Shown here: piece after piece, positions 25,256 through 34,498 of the stretch
How the letters are laid out: every line of letters starts with the position of its first letter
Numbering within the stretch: position 1 is the first letter of the stretch
NCBI GenBank assembly: GCA_030429235.1
Contig: JAUIDB010000019.1
Coordinates: 1 to 64,000, forward strand
Length of the DNA: 64,000 nucleotides
Source of the DNA: Thermoanaerobaculia bacterium
GTDB lineage: Bacteria > Acidobacteriota > Thermoanaerobaculia > Multivoradales > JAIOJS01
Direction: 5' to 3'
The notes under the pieces: model-generated
Told to the model about the DNA's origin: nothing
What the model saw: only the letters and a program-made list of their open reading frames with translations
The model's database searches: none
Made by a program: the position numbers and the translations under genes

Positions 25256-26803
25256 TCATCCTCTGCGACGCCCCGATTCAGCTACCAGCTTCTGGCCGAT
25301 TCGGAGGACGGCCTCCACCAGGGCATCGAGATCCCTGGTCCGGGTACGGTGGTTCGTGATCGCCACTCTCAAGCAGAACTGACCCTCGCGGCGTGTGCTC
25401 GACGGGATCGCGATCCCCTGCTCTTGGATACGAACCAGGATCTCCCGATTGAGCTGATCGAGGGCCTGGCCCGCGTGGCCTCCGGGCATGTACCGAAAGC
25501 AGACGACGTTGAGGGGAGCCGGCCCGAGTCGTTGGAGGTCGGGATGGCGATCGATACGGGCCACCAGGTGCTGCGCCTGGTCGACGTTCTGTTCGATCAC
25601 CTGCCCGATGCGCTCCGTGCCGTGGACCTGGAGAGAGAACCAGACCTTGAGGGCCCGGAAGCCTCGACTGAGTTGCAGGCCGAGCTCGGGGAAGGGTAGG
25701 GGAGCGGGTTGGATGCCTCGTCCCGGCGAGTCGAGGTAACTCGCTCTCGTGGAGAAGGTAGCCCGGTGCTGTACGGCGTCGTGGACCAGGACGACCCCCA
25801 CTTCGTACTGCAGGAAGCCCCACTTGTGGAGATCGAAGGCCACGGAGTCGGCTCGTTCCAGACCGGCGAGGCGGGGGCGGAGGCGGGGCGAGAGGGCGGC
25901 GAGCGCCCCGAAAGCGCCGTCGACGTGAAGCCACAGGTCTTCCTCCTGGCAGAGATCCGCCAGGAGGTCGAGGTCGTCGATCACGCCTCCGTCGACCGTA
26001 CCCGCGTTGGCTACGACACAGAAGGGTCGAAGACCTAGCTCACGGTCCTCGTGGATGGCGGAGCGCAGGGCGCGGGGATCCAAACGACCCTCGCGGTCGA
26101 CCGTCAAACGCCGAAACGCGTCGCGTCCGAGACCCAGGAGATCGCAGGACTTCTCGACCCAGCTGTGGGTTTCGCTCGACCCGTAGGCACAGAGTCGGGG
26201 GCCACTGGCGAGGCCGGTTTCTCGGAGGCCAGTTGGCCCCTTGGCTCCCCGGGCCACCGCGAGGCCGGTCAGGTTGGCGGCAGTGCCCCCGGAGACCAGA
26301 AGACCACTCGCGGCGGCCGGGTAGCCGAGGATTTCCTTGAGCCAGTCGATCACCTGCTCCTCGACGAGCGTGGCACTCTGGTCGTAGCCGCCGAGATGGG
26401 GGTTCATCGAGGAGGCGAGGAGATCCGCCAGCATCCCTTCCGCGGTTCCAGTACCCATCACCCATCCCCAGAAGCGGGGGTGTCCGTTGCCGGTGGGGTA
26501 CGGCGCGATGTGGTCGCGGAAGGTCGCGTAGACCTCATCGAGGCCCCGGGGCTTCTCTGGAAGCGCCGTCGAGAGCTTCTGTTTGACGCCCTCTGGGACC
26601 GGTCGCCACGGCGGTCGACGACCGATGGTGCGCATTCGATCGATCGCATCGTTCAGGGCGCGGTGGGCGGTGGCGGCAAAGGGCTCCCACCGAGGTGGGT
26701 CGAGAGTCAGCTCCGGCCTGTGCGGTGGCACAGGGTCAGGCTGGTCGGCGGCGCGTCGAGCGGTCTCAGATTTCTGGTAGGCAGCAGGCGGTTTGGCAGG
26801 CAT
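25256..26803 (-). CDS. Group II PLP-dependent amino-acid decarboxylase
   Basis: A 515-residue enzyme of the aromatic-L-amino-acid/glutamate decarboxylase family. It has HPRFWGWVMGTGTAEGMLAD in the substrate-binding half, GLLVSGGTAANLTGLAVAR for phosphate binding, ANAGTVDGGVIDDL, LHVDGAFGA (the Asp that pairs with the PLP pyridine nitrogen) and DSVAFDLHKWGF with the Schiff-base Lys at about residue 327. It would release CO2 from an amino acid such as Tyr, Trp, DOPA or Glu; the substrate is not certain. The first 40 residues are a polar extension. It is divergent from the AraC regulator across 125 bp, which suggests that the regulator controls it. Confidence 0.92.
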   Translation of the reverse strand: MPAKPPAAYQKSETARRAADQPDPVPPHRPELTLDPPRWEPFAATAHRALNDAIDRMRTIGRRPPWRPVPEGVKQKLSTALPEKPRGLDEVYATFRDHIAPYPTGNGHPRFWGWVMGTGTAEGMLADLLASSMNPHLGGYDQSATLVEEQVIDWLKEILGYPAAASGLLVSGGTAANLTGLAVARGAKGPTGLRETGLASGPRLCAYGSSETHSWVEKSCDLLGLGRDAFRRLTVDREGRLDPRALRSAIHEDRELGLRPFCVVANAGTVDGGVIDDLDLLADLCQEEDLWLHVDGAFGALAALSPRLRPRLAGLERADSVAFDLHKWGFLQYEVGVVLVHDAVQHRATFSTRASYLDSPGRGIQPAPLPFPELGLQLSRGFRALKVWFSLQVHGTERIGQVIEQNVDQAQHLVARIDRHPDLQRLGPAPLNVVCFRYMPGGHAGQALDQLNREILVRIQEQGIAIPSSTRREGQFCLRVAITNHRTRTRDLDALVEAVLRIGQKLVAESGRRRG

Positions 26804-26928
26804 CGGCGGTCTCCTCGTGGGTGGGAGACCAGACTAGGAGTCGATCGTCGGCACCGTCTTGCACGCACCGAGCCGTTTTGAACGTTTGGAACTAGGGCTA
26901 CCTGGGGCCTTCGGGTAGCGTGGGTGCG

Positions 26929-27753
26929 ATGTCGTGGTCAAGCTACGCTCCGGTGCCGGTCTTGCGGCGCGAGTTGCTGCGGGAATCCCGAACCGAAGGA
27001 CTGCGCCTGACCGAATCGTGGCACCGTGCAGAATCGACGATTCCCAGTCACGCGCATGAGCGCGCCACGGTGACGATTCTGCTCGACGGATCCTTCGAGG
27101 AGGACTACCCACGGACTCGGTCGATCCATTGCGTGGCTCCAGCCGTACACTTCCGGCCGCCGGGCGCGCGCCATCGAGACCGCCTGGGTCGCGTCGGAGC
27201 CCACAATCTCGTGCTGGAGTTCGACGAGACCTACCTCGACCGGCTCCGCGGCCTACCTTGCGTCTTTGATGGGATCCGTCAGCTCAAGGACCGCGAGTCG
27301 ATTGGGGTGGCGCGACGAATCCACCGCGAACTGTCGGTCGGAGATGACCTCTCGACGCTGACGTTGCAGGGACTCGGCCTCGAGCTCCTGGGGGTGGCCA
27401 GTCGGAGTCTCTCCGTGATCGAGCGACTCCCTCCACCCTGGTTGGAGCGGGTGCGGGAACTGCTGCACGACCGTTGCCTCGATTCGTCGTTGCGCATCGC
27501 CGACCTCGCGGCGGAGGCGGGGGTCCATCCTGTCTACCTGGCCAGGGTTTTCCGTCGGTACTTCGGTTCCAGTCCCGGGGAATACGCTCGGAGTCTTCGC
27601 GTGCAGAGAGCCATCGCCGATCTGTTGGCCACCGACGCGTCGCTGGTCGAGATCGCGCAGTCTCACGGATTTTCCGACCAGAGCCACTTCTCTCGGGCCG
27701 TCAAACGGCACCTTGGTGTGAGCCCGGGCGCCTGGCGCCGTCGCCAGCGCTAG
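26929..27753 (+). CDS. AraC-family transcriptional regulator
   Basis: A 274-residue regulator from the ATG at 26929 (GTG at 26920 is possible). The N-terminal half is a cupin-like ligand domain (HAHERATVTILLDGSFEEDY, HFRPPGARHRDRLG). The C-terminal 100 residues are the double helix-turn-helix: RIADLAAEAGVHPVYLARVF and SLVEIAQSHGFSDQSHFSRA, followed by the family ending KRHLGVSPGAWRR. The divergent decarboxylase gene is the obvious target. The ligand is unknown. Confidence 0.92.
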   Translation: MSWSSYAPVPVLRRELLRESRTEGLRLTESWHRAESTIPSHAHERATVTILLDGSFEEDYPRTRSIHCVAPAVHFRPPGARHRDRLGRVGAHNLVLEFDETYLDRLRGLPCVFDGIRQLKDRESIGVARRIHRELSVGDDLSTLTLQGLGLELLGVASRSLSVIERLPPPWLERVRELLHDRCLDSSLRIADLAAEAGVHPVYLARVFRRYFGSSPGEYARSLRVQRAIADLLATDASLVEIAQSHGFSDQSHFSRAVKRHLGVSPGAWRRRQR

Positions 27754-27840
27754 TAGGCGGTCAGTCTCGGTCCGATTACGGGCCAGAGCAGGTCCTAGCT
27801 GCGACCGCCCTAGAAGGACTGCGAGACGTGCGTTCGATGA

Positions 27841-29157
27841 TCAGCCCGGTTCGGGAGCCTCGATGTCGTAGACGTAGAGGGTGTCCTGTTCACGCAGGTA
27901 GAGACGTCCGTTCGAGATCACTGGATGGGACCAACTGGGGCGCGTGACGTTGGGGATCTCGAAGCTGCCCTGTTCCCGGTATCCCTCGGGGCTGGCCTCG
28001 ACCAGGATCATGGTGCCGTTCTGGTAGCGCATGTAGAGCCGGCCGTCGGCGTAGGTCACGGCGGCCGAGCTGTCTCCGTCGTTCCGTTCGGGACCCCAGA
28101 GAACCTTGCCCGAGTCGACGGCGACCGCGATCGGAAAGCCCTTGTTGTGTCCGGTCCCGGTGTAGACCACGTCCTGGTGCAGGATCAGGCCTCCGTGGTG
28201 GTTCTGCAGGGTCGAAGCCTCTAGGAAGTAGAGCTCCCGGGCCTCGAGACCCTCGGCCCCCTCGACGATCTCGAGCAGCGCCGACCCGGTACCGTAGCCG
28301 GAGGAGGCGAACACCCGGTCTTCGAAGACCAGCGGCGTGGCGATGTTGGCGACGTCGTTGGCGACCCGGTTGTAGCTCCACAGCATCTCGCCGGTCTCGG
28401 CCTTCACGCCGACGACTCCGCGGCCGACGAACTGGACGTACTGTCGGATTCCCCGGGCGGTGGAGACCACCGGCGAAGAGTAGCCCGCTCCGTCCGCACC
28501 CAGGGGGCCGATCTGACCCCCCTGGGTGCGCCAGATCTCTTCGCCGTTCGTCCGATCGAGGGCCACCATGAGGGCTCCGACGTGGCCGGGGGTCACGATG
28601 ACTCGGTCACCATCGACCAGCGGAGACTCAGAGAACCGCCAGTCCGTGGTGCCCATTGCCTTCATTAGGTCGCCGTCGAACTCCTCGGCCAGATGGCGTC
28701 GCCAGACCTCCTTGCCCGTCGCGGTCTCTAGACAAGCGATCACGCCTTCGGTCGACAGTACGTAGAGGTGGTCGCCGACGACAGTGGGTGTCGATCGGGG
28801 TCCACCGTACTGGTCCGCGTGAGCGGCGCCGAGCGGCTGTTGCCAGAGGACCTTGCCGTCGGCGGCGCTCAAGGCGAGCACTCGCTGCTCGTCTCCGAAG
28901 TCACCGAGCGTGTAGACCCTGTCCCCGACGACCGCCACACTCGAGAATCCAGCTCCCAGGCCGGAAGCCTGGAGAAGGAGCTTGGGTCCCCCTTCGGGCC
29001 AGGATTGCAGCAGCCCCGTCTCCAGAGACTTTCCGTTGCGATCCACCCCTCTCCATTGGGTCCAGTCCGCCGCCCATCCTCCGCTCGCGGTGAGCGAGAA
29101 GAACAGCAAAGCGCCTAGGCTGCAGTGGATCCAGCGTGTCGACAGAGATTTCCGCAT
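27841..29157 (-). CDS. Exported PQQ-type beta-propeller protein
   Basis: A 438-residue protein with a Sec signal (residues 1-29, ending GGWAAD) and a propeller of PQQ-like repeats: VLALSAADGKVLWQQ, IACLETATGKEVWRR, MVALDRTNGEEIWRT, VVGVKAETGEMLWSY, AVAVDSGKVLWGP. The start DWTQWRGVDRNG matches the common outer-membrane-protein-assembly-factor or quinoprotein-like group. It lacks membrane helices, unlike the propeller protein at 20523. No c-type haem motif is present. Function unknown; a periplasmic dehydrogenase or scaffold are alternatives. It is divergent from the TetR gene, 181 bp apart. Confidence 0.83.
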   Translation of the reverse strand: MRKSLSTRWIHCSLGALLFFSLTASGGWAADWTQWRGVDRNGKSLETGLLQSWPEGGPKLLLQASGLGAGFSSVAVVGDRVYTLGDFGDEQRVLALSAADGKVLWQQPLGAAHADQYGGPRSTPTVVGDHLYVLSTEGVIACLETATGKEVWRRHLAEEFDGDLMKAMGTTDWRFSESPLVDGDRVIVTPGHVGALMVALDRTNGEEIWRTQGGQIGPLGADGAGYSSPVVSTARGIRQYVQFVGRGVVGVKAETGEMLWSYNRVANDVANIATPLVFEDRVFASSGYGTGSALLEIVEGAEGLEARELYFLEASTLQNHHGGLILHQDVVYTGTGHNKGFPIAVAVDSGKVLWGPERNDGDSSAAVTYADGRLYMRYQNGTMILVEASPEGYREQGSFEIPNVTRPSWSHPVISNGRLYLREQDTLYVYDIEAPEPG

Positions 29158-29302
29158 GGTGGGGGTTCCTTTCAGAAAGAGGTTCGGGCGCCAGGGGATT
29201 CACGCCAGGTACGTCCGTGGAGCGTCCAGGGTTGCGCCTCTGAGCGCCACCGTAGCTCTCCGAACCGCGGTGAGCACCTCACCGACAAGGCCTCGGGTTA
29301 TC

Positions 29303-29318
29303 TTGACCGGTTGGTCCA
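29303..29318. promoter_or_regulatory. TetR-type operator upstream of the regulator gene
   Basis: TTGACC-GGTT-GGTCCA is a near-perfect 6-4-6 inverted repeat. It differs by one base per 12-bp of half-sites from the operator at 29980-29995. Its left arm, TTGACC, resembles a -35 element about 35 bp before the GTG at 29339. Bound repressor would therefore block its own promoter. Confidence 0.7.
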
Positions 29319-29338
29319 GGTTGGTGTAGGGTGTCGAT

Positions 29339-29935
29339 GTGACGCCGCGTGGCCCCAGCAAACAGTTCGATCGTGACGAGGTACTCGGTCGCGCGATGGA
29401 GTTGTTCTGGCGACAGGGCTACGAAGCTACCAGTTTGGCGGAACTGCTCGACACCATGGGGATCGGCCGCCAAAGCCTCTACGACACTTTTGGCGACAAA
29501 CGCTCTCTCTACCTCGAGGCCCTGCGACGCTACTTCGAGGAGCGAGCCAGCATGGCCCGATCAACCCTCGCCGAGAGCGGATCGCCGCTGGGCAATCTGA
29601 GTCGCCTGTTTCAGATGATGATGGAGCGCAGCGCCGAGGCAGGATTCTGTGGCTGCTTCGTGGGCAACACGCTGGCCGAGTTCGGAGACCGTGATCCCGA
29701 GGTCTCGGAGATCCTGACCAGCTTTCTCGACCGGATTCGCGCTGCGTTCCAGGAGACGCTGGAGCGGGCCCGGGAGCTGGGGGAACTCCCTCCGGCGGCG
29801 GCTCCCGCGCAGTTGGCCGAAGTACTGCTCGTCACCACCCAGGGCCTGGCCCTACTGAGCAAAATCCAGCCCCACCGCGAATTGGTTCGGAGCGTCGCCC
29901 ACAATTCGCTATCGCTCATCCGCGCCGGCCGTTAG
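29339..29935 (+). CDS. TetR/AcrR-family repressor
   Basis: A 198-residue regulator. The N-terminal HTH is typical: DEVLGRAMELFWRQGYEATS, LAELLDTMGIGRQSLYDTFG and DKRSLYLEALRRYF. The C-terminal ligand domain carries FQMMMERSAEAGFCGCFVGNTLAEF, with the Cys and Phe pattern common in TetR proteins related to RutR/YxaF-like regulators. The start is GTG at 29339. The same palindrome lies before this gene and before the RND operon, so it probably represses both and is released by an exported compound or precursor. Confidence 0.93.
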   Translation: MTPRGPSKQFDRDEVLGRAMELFWRQGYEATSLAELLDTMGIGRQSLYDTFGDKRSLYLEALRRYFEERASMARSTLAESGSPLGNLSRLFQMMMERSAEAGFCGCFVGNTLAEFGDRDPEVSEILTSFLDRIRAAFQETLERARELGELPPAAAPAQLAEVLLVTTQGLALLSKIQPHRELVRSVAHNSLSLIRAGR

Positions 29936-29979
29936 CTCATCGGGTGCGAGAACCTTCTTCCTCATCGTGCGTAGGAATC

Positions 29980-29995
29980 TGGACCAAATGGTCCA
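29980..29995. promoter_or_regulatory. TetR-type operator upstream of the RND operon
   Basis: TGGACC-AAAT-GGTCCA is a perfect 6-4-6 inverted repeat, 51 bp upstream of the ATG at 30047. It matches the element at 29303-29318 in 11 of 12 half-site bases. This strongly suggests that the adjacent TetR protein controls the exporter operon. Confidence 0.8.
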
Positions 29996-30046
29996 TTATT
30001 GCCTGGCCCCTGTCCTTGACGGACCTCAGCTACTAGGAGCGTCGCC

Positions 30047-32452
30047 ATGTCACCTCGAGACCCCACCCATCAACGGATCGATCGTTTCGGCGTCTGGCTG
30101 GTCGATGCGGTCACCAAATATCGAGCGTGGGTGATCCTCCTCGTTCTCGCGGTTGCCCTGAGTGCGGCTTCGGGGGTCCGGTTTCTGGAGTTCTCCAACA
30201 ACTATCGGGTCTTCTTCAGTCCCAAGAACCCGGACCTTCTGGCGTTCGAGGACTTTCAAGCGACCTACAGCAAGAACGACAACATCCTCTTCGTCCTCAA
30301 GCCGGACGGAGGACAGGTGTTCGAGCCCAGGATCCTGCAGGCGGTGGTCTCGCTCACCGAGGAAGCCTGGTCGATTCCCTACGCGAGCCGCGTCGACTCG
30401 ATCACCAACTTCCAGCACACCTGGTCACAAGACGACGATCTGACCGTCGAGGATCTGGTTCGGGACCCGCTCGGTCTCGATGCGAAGGCCTTGGCGGAGA
30501 AGCAGCAGATCGCGCTTTCGGAGCCACTGCTGCGGGATCGTCTGATCTCCCCGGATGCCGACACCACCGGAATCAACGTCACCCTGCAGTATCCGGAGGA
30601 GAGCCTGGGGGAGGTGCCAGAGGCTGCCGCCGCCGCCCGCGCTCTGGCTCGCCAGATCGAGACGGAGTACCCCGATGTGACGGTGGCGGTGACCGGCGTG
30701 TCGATGTTGAACAACGCCTTCGCGGAATCGGGGCAGCAGGATGCCGGCACCCTGATGCCGGCCATGGTGTTGATCCTCGTGCTCTTCACCATCGTTGCCT
30801 TGCGTAGCCTGGCGGCCACGCTAGCGACCCTCTCGGTGATCTTCCTGGCCGCGGCGACGGCGCTGGGGCTGGCGGGTTGGATCGGGATCCAGCTCACGCC
30901 GATCGCCATGACGGGGCCGGTCATCATCATGACTCTGGCCATTGCCGACAGTGTCCACATCCTGGTCACGATGCTGGGACTGATGGCTCAGGGTGTACCT
31001 AAGCCGCACGCGATGCGGGAGAGCATGCGGATCAACCTGCTGGCGGTTGGCGTCACGACCGTCACGACCATCATCGGTTTCCTCACCCTCAACTTCTCGG
31101 ACGCGCCACCGTTCCACGACCTCGGCAACATCACGGCGATGGGGATCGCGGCGGCCTTTCTCTACTCGGTGACCTTTTTGCCCGCCTTGGTCAGCCTACT
31201 CCCCGTCCGAGTCCGCCCGGCTGGCGAAGGCTCCCGAGGGCTGCAGGCCGGCCTCGAGCGACTGGCCGAGTTCGTGGTGCGTCGACACCGCCGCATCCTG
31301 CTGATCGGCGGGGTGGTGTCGGTCGCGCTGATGCTCTCGGTGCCGCTGATTCAGCTCGACGATCAGTGGGTGGAGTACTTCGATCACCGGGTGGAGTTCC
31401 GCAACGACACGGACTTCGCCATCGAACACCTCAATGGTCTTTATCTCGTCGAGCTTTCGGTACCCGCCGGAGAGAGCGAGGGGATCAGCGAGCCCCGCTA
31501 CCTGCGGGACCTCGATCGTCTGACGAGCTGGTTTCGAGAGCAGCCTGAGGTCAGTCATGTGGTGAGCTATACCGACATCATCAAACGGCTCAACAAGAAC
31601 CTACACGGTGACGATCCCGAGTACTACCGCCTGCCGGAAGAACGGGATCTGGCGGCGCAGTATCTATTGCTCTACGAGCTTTCGCTGCCCTTCGGGCTCG
31701 ATCTCAACGATCGCATCAACGTCGACAAGTCCGCCACTCGGGTCAGCTTGACCCTCGAGAACATCTCCACCGTCGAGACGCGGGAGTTCCTCGACCGGAT
31801 CCGCAGCTGGATCGGGGACAACCTGCCGGCGACGATGCAGAGTCGTCCGACCGGAGCAAGCGTGATGTTCTCCTACATCTCGGAACGCAACATCGAGAGC
31901 ATGCTGCGGGGCAACGTCCTGGCGATCCTCCTCATCGCAGGCATCATGATGTTGTCCTTGCGGAGTTTCGGCCTGGGGGCGTTGAGCGTTCTGCCGAACG
32001 CGGCTCCGATTCTGATCACACTCGGAATCTGGTCGCTCCTGGTCGGGAAGGTCGGGATGGCGGCCGCCACCGTGTCGGCCTCGTCGCTGGGCATCATCGT
32101 CGACGACTCGGTGCACTTCCTGGCCAAGTATCTGCGGGCCCGTCGCGAGCGGAAACTCGACCGCCCCGATGCCGTACGCTACGCCTTCCGGACGGTAGGA
32201 GTGGCGCTGGTGGTCACGACAGTGATTCTGACGGCCGGATTCCTGGTCCTCGCCCTGTCGACCTTCCGCATCAACTTCGAACTGGGTCTTCTGACCGCCA
32301 TGGCGATCGTCATCGCACTGCTCGCCGACTTCTTCATCTTGCCAGCCTTGCTCCTGTGGCGACACGAGAAGGATCAAGGGCTTGCCAACTCACCCGACCA
32401 CACTGCATCCAAGGACACCACCAATGCGCAAGACCTCGTTCGTGCTTCGTAG
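30047..32452 (+). CDS. RND-superfamily (MMPL-like) exporter
   Basis: An 801-residue inner-membrane transporter with the duplicated RND plan: helix 1 at about 27-45, a large periplasmic loop, a five-helix block at about 235-390, then a second helix near 420, a second loop and another five-helix block at about 625-785. GPVIIMTLAIADSVHILV and SASSLGIIVDDSVHFLAKY are the paired helix-4 segments with conserved Asp and His. It resembles the hopanoid/lipid-type and MMPL branches, so a lipid or hydrophobic cargo is more likely than a drug. First gene of a three-gene operon; the next gene overlaps it by 29 bp. The ATG follows a weak AGGAG site. Confidence 0.9.
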   Translation: MSPRDPTHQRIDRFGVWLVDAVTKYRAWVILLVLAVALSAASGVRFLEFSNNYRVFFSPKNPDLLAFEDFQATYSKNDNILFVLKPDGGQVFEPRILQAVVSLTEEAWSIPYASRVDSITNFQHTWSQDDDLTVEDLVRDPLGLDAKALAEKQQIALSEPLLRDRLISPDADTTGINVTLQYPEESLGEVPEAAAAARALARQIETEYPDVTVAVTGVSMLNNAFAESGQQDAGTLMPAMVLILVLFTIVALRSLAATLATLSVIFLAAATALGLAGWIGIQLTPIAMTGPVIIMTLAIADSVHILVTMLGLMAQGVPKPHAMRESMRINLLAVGVTTVTTIIGFLTLNFSDAPPFHDLGNITAMGIAAAFLYSVTFLPALVSLLPVRVRPAGEGSRGLQAGLERLAEFVVRRHRRILLIGGVVSVALMLSVPLIQLDDQWVEYFDHRVEFRNDTDFAIEHLNGLYLVELSVPAGESEGISEPRYLRDLDRLTSWFREQPEVSHVVSYTDIIKRLNKNLHGDDPEYYRLPEERDLAAQYLLLYELSLPFGLDLNDRINVDKSATRVSLTLENISTVETREFLDRIRSWIGDNLPATMQSRPTGASVMFSYISERNIESMLRGNVLAILLIAGIMMLSLRSFGLGALSVLPNAAPILITLGIWSLLVGKVGMAAATVSASSLGIIVDDSVHFLAKYLRARRERKLDRPDAVRYAFRTVGVALVVTTVILTAGFLVLALSTFRINFELGLLTAMAIVIALLADFFILPALLLWRHEKDQGLANSPDHTASKDTTNAQDLVRAS

Positions 32453-33233
32453 CCTCTGCCTCAGTCTGATTCTCCTCCTGACTGGCCTCGAGTCGGTCGC
32501 CGCCGAAACTCCCGAGGAGAAGGGCTATGCCATCGCCGCTCGCTCGGACCGAAGCGATCGAGGCTTCACCAGTAGCTCGGTCGGGATGACCATGGTGCTG
32601 CGCAACAAGGCGGGCAAAGAGGCGCGGCGCACTCTGAGTCTTCGCACGCTCGAGAACCCCGACGAAAGCGTCGGCGACAAGAGCCTCATCGTGTTCGACG
32701 ATCCCGCGGACATCGAAGGAACCGCGCTGCTGTCGCACGCGAGGATCCTCGAGGCCGACGACCAGTGGCTCTACCTGCCGGCCCTGAAGCGGGTCAAGCG
32801 GATCTCCTCGGTCAACAAGTCGGGTCCGTTCGTCGGCAGTGAGTTTGCTTTCGAGGACTTCACGGCCCTGGAACTCGAGAAGTTCACCTACCGCTGGGTC
32901 CGTGAGGAGGCCTGTGGCGAGTTCGTGTGCGACGTGGTCGAGAGGACTCCCCGCTACGAGCACTCGGGCTACACGAGACAACTATCGTGGGTCGATCAGT
33001 CCGTCTTTCAGGTCCGCCAGGTGGAGTTTTATGACCGCAAGGGATCGTTGCTGAAGACCCTCACGCTCGACGAGTATCGGCAGTACGACGGTGGGTACTG
33101 GCGAGCTCATCGCCTGGCCATGGTCAACCACGTATCGGGGAAGAGCACCGATCTTCTGTACGACACATTCGAGTTCGGCACGGACCTCTCGGAGAGCGAC
33201 TTCGTGAAGAGCGCCCTCGAACGTGCTCGTTGA
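32424..33233 (+). CDS. Outer-membrane lipoprotein-sorting (LolA-like) protein
   Basis: A 269-residue periplasmic protein; the ATG at 32424 begins the signal peptide (RSLCLSLILLLTGLESVAAE) and lies inside the end of the RND gene. The body resembles the LolA/LolB half-barrel group annotated as outer membrane lipoprotein-sorting proteins (GKEARRTLSLRTLENPD, DQWLYLPALKRVKRISS, YTRQLSWVDQSVFQVRQVEF). In the RND context it would carry a lipid-like cargo across the periplasm rather than lipoproteins. Cys residues near 163 and 169 may form a disulfide. The stop overlaps the region just before the next start at 33236. Confidence 0.88.
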   Translation: MRKTSFVLRSLCLSLILLLTGLESVAAETPEEKGYAIAARSDRSDRGFTSSSVGMTMVLRNKAGKEARRTLSLRTLENPDESVGDKSLIVFDDPADIEGTALLSHARILEADDQWLYLPALKRVKRISSVNKSGPFVGSEFAFEDFTALELEKFTYRWVREEACGEFVCDVVERTPRYEHSGYTRQLSWVDQSVFQVRQVEFYDRKGSLLKTLTLDEYRQYDGGYWRAHRLAMVNHVSGKSTDLLYDTFEFGTDLSESDFVKSALERAR

Positions 33234-33235
33234 CC

Positions 33236-34444
33236 ATGCGCTTTCGTAGGGCTCTCGTCCTCGTAGGGCTGGGGCTGCTCGTCTCCTGCCCCCTCCTGGC
33301 CGACGGCTGGAGCCTGTCGGGTTCGCTGGCGGCGGAGGTCCGCTGGTTCGCCAACTCCCCGGTGCTCGACGGTCAGCTGGAGACGGTGCAGGGTTCTGGT
33401 CTCTTCGCCCCGGAGCTTCGCTGGCGGAGCGAGGATCGACGCCACCAGATCACGCTGTCACCGTTCGTACGCTGGGACGCAGAGGACGACGAGCGCACCC
33501 ACTTCGATCTGAGGGAGGGGTACTACCGCTACGTCGGGGACGAGTGGGAACTGCTCTTCGGGGTCGACCGCGTCTTCTGGGGGGTCACCGAGTCCCGTCA
33601 TCTGGTGGATATCGTCAACCAGACCGACCTCGTGGAGGACCTGGACGATGAAGACAAGCTGGGTCAGCCGATGGTCAAGGTGGGCTGGGACCGCGGCTTC
33701 GGCCGGATCGAACTGCTCGCTCTTCTGGGATTTCGGGAGCGTACGTTCCCGGGGCCGGCCGGTCGACTGCGACCTCCGCTCGTCGTCGATCGTGACCGAA
33801 CTGTGTACGAGTCCGCGGCGGGCGAGGAGCGCCTCGACCTCGCGCTGCGCTGGAGCCACTACCTGGGGGATTGGGATCTTGGGGCTCATGCGTTTCATGG
33901 AACATCGCGGGAGCCTCGGCTGGTCCCGGCCGCGTCGCGAGCCGACCCCGGAGTCGAGCTGGTTCCGTACTACGACGTGATCAACCAGGTCGGCGTCGAC
34001 CTGCAGTTCACGCGGGGCGCCTGGCTGTGGAAAGCCGAAGCCCTGGTGCGCGAGGGGTATGACGACACCTTCGGAGCCGTCGTCGCCGGGTTCGAGCGGA
34101 CGCTCTATCAGATCGGCGGCTCCAGCGCGGATCTCGGCTTGCTCCTCGAGCTCCACTACGACGGAAGAGAGGAGACCGAGCCGCCGACGATCTACGACCG
34201 CGATCTCTTCTTTGGCGGTCGGCTCGCACTGAACGACTCTCAGGACACCTCGATCCTCGCCGGCGCTCTGGTGGATCGCGGCGACGGCAGCACCGTTCTG
34301 CTCCTCGAGGCAACACGGCGACTCGGGCAGCAGTTCACCCTCGAGTTCGAGGGTAGGTCGTTCCTCGACGTCGCTCCCGCTGGCGACCTCGCGGCGTTGG
34401 AGGACGATGACCTCCTGGTCCTGAGGTTGAGCTGGAACTTCTGA
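33236..34444 (+). CDS. Outer-membrane beta-barrel of the RND operon
   Basis: A 402-residue exported barrel. The signal peptide is about 1-23 (ALVLVGLGLLVSCPLLAD). Alternating hydrophobic and polar strands run throughout and the chain ends LLVLRLSWNF, the aromatic C-terminus expected for an outer-membrane barrel. The charged segments GYYRYVGDEWELLFGVDRVFWG and WSHYLGDWDLGAHAF recall DUF1302-type or porin-like proteins that often follow RND and LolA-like genes. Only 2 bp separate it from the previous stop. It is the likely outer-membrane exit of a three-component export system. Confidence 0.82.
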   Translation: MRFRRALVLVGLGLLVSCPLLADGWSLSGSLAAEVRWFANSPVLDGQLETVQGSGLFAPELRWRSEDRRHQITLSPFVRWDAEDDERTHFDLREGYYRYVGDEWELLFGVDRVFWGVTESRHLVDIVNQTDLVEDLDDEDKLGQPMVKVGWDRGFGRIELLALLGFRERTFPGPAGRLRPPLVVDRDRTVYESAAGEERLDLALRWSHYLGDWDLGAHAFHGTSREPRLVPAASRADPGVELVPYYDVINQVGVDLQFTRGAWLWKAEALVREGYDDTFGAVVAGFERTLYQIGGSSADLGLLLELHYDGREETEPPTIYDRDLFFGGRLALNDSQDTSILAGALVDRGDGSTVLLLEATRRLGQQFTLEFEGRSFLDVAPAGDLAALEDDDLLVLRLSWNF

Positions 34445-34498
34445 GCAGGGTGCAGGGCGTCGAGTCCCGGACGAATCCTGACGGCACCGACCGGTACA

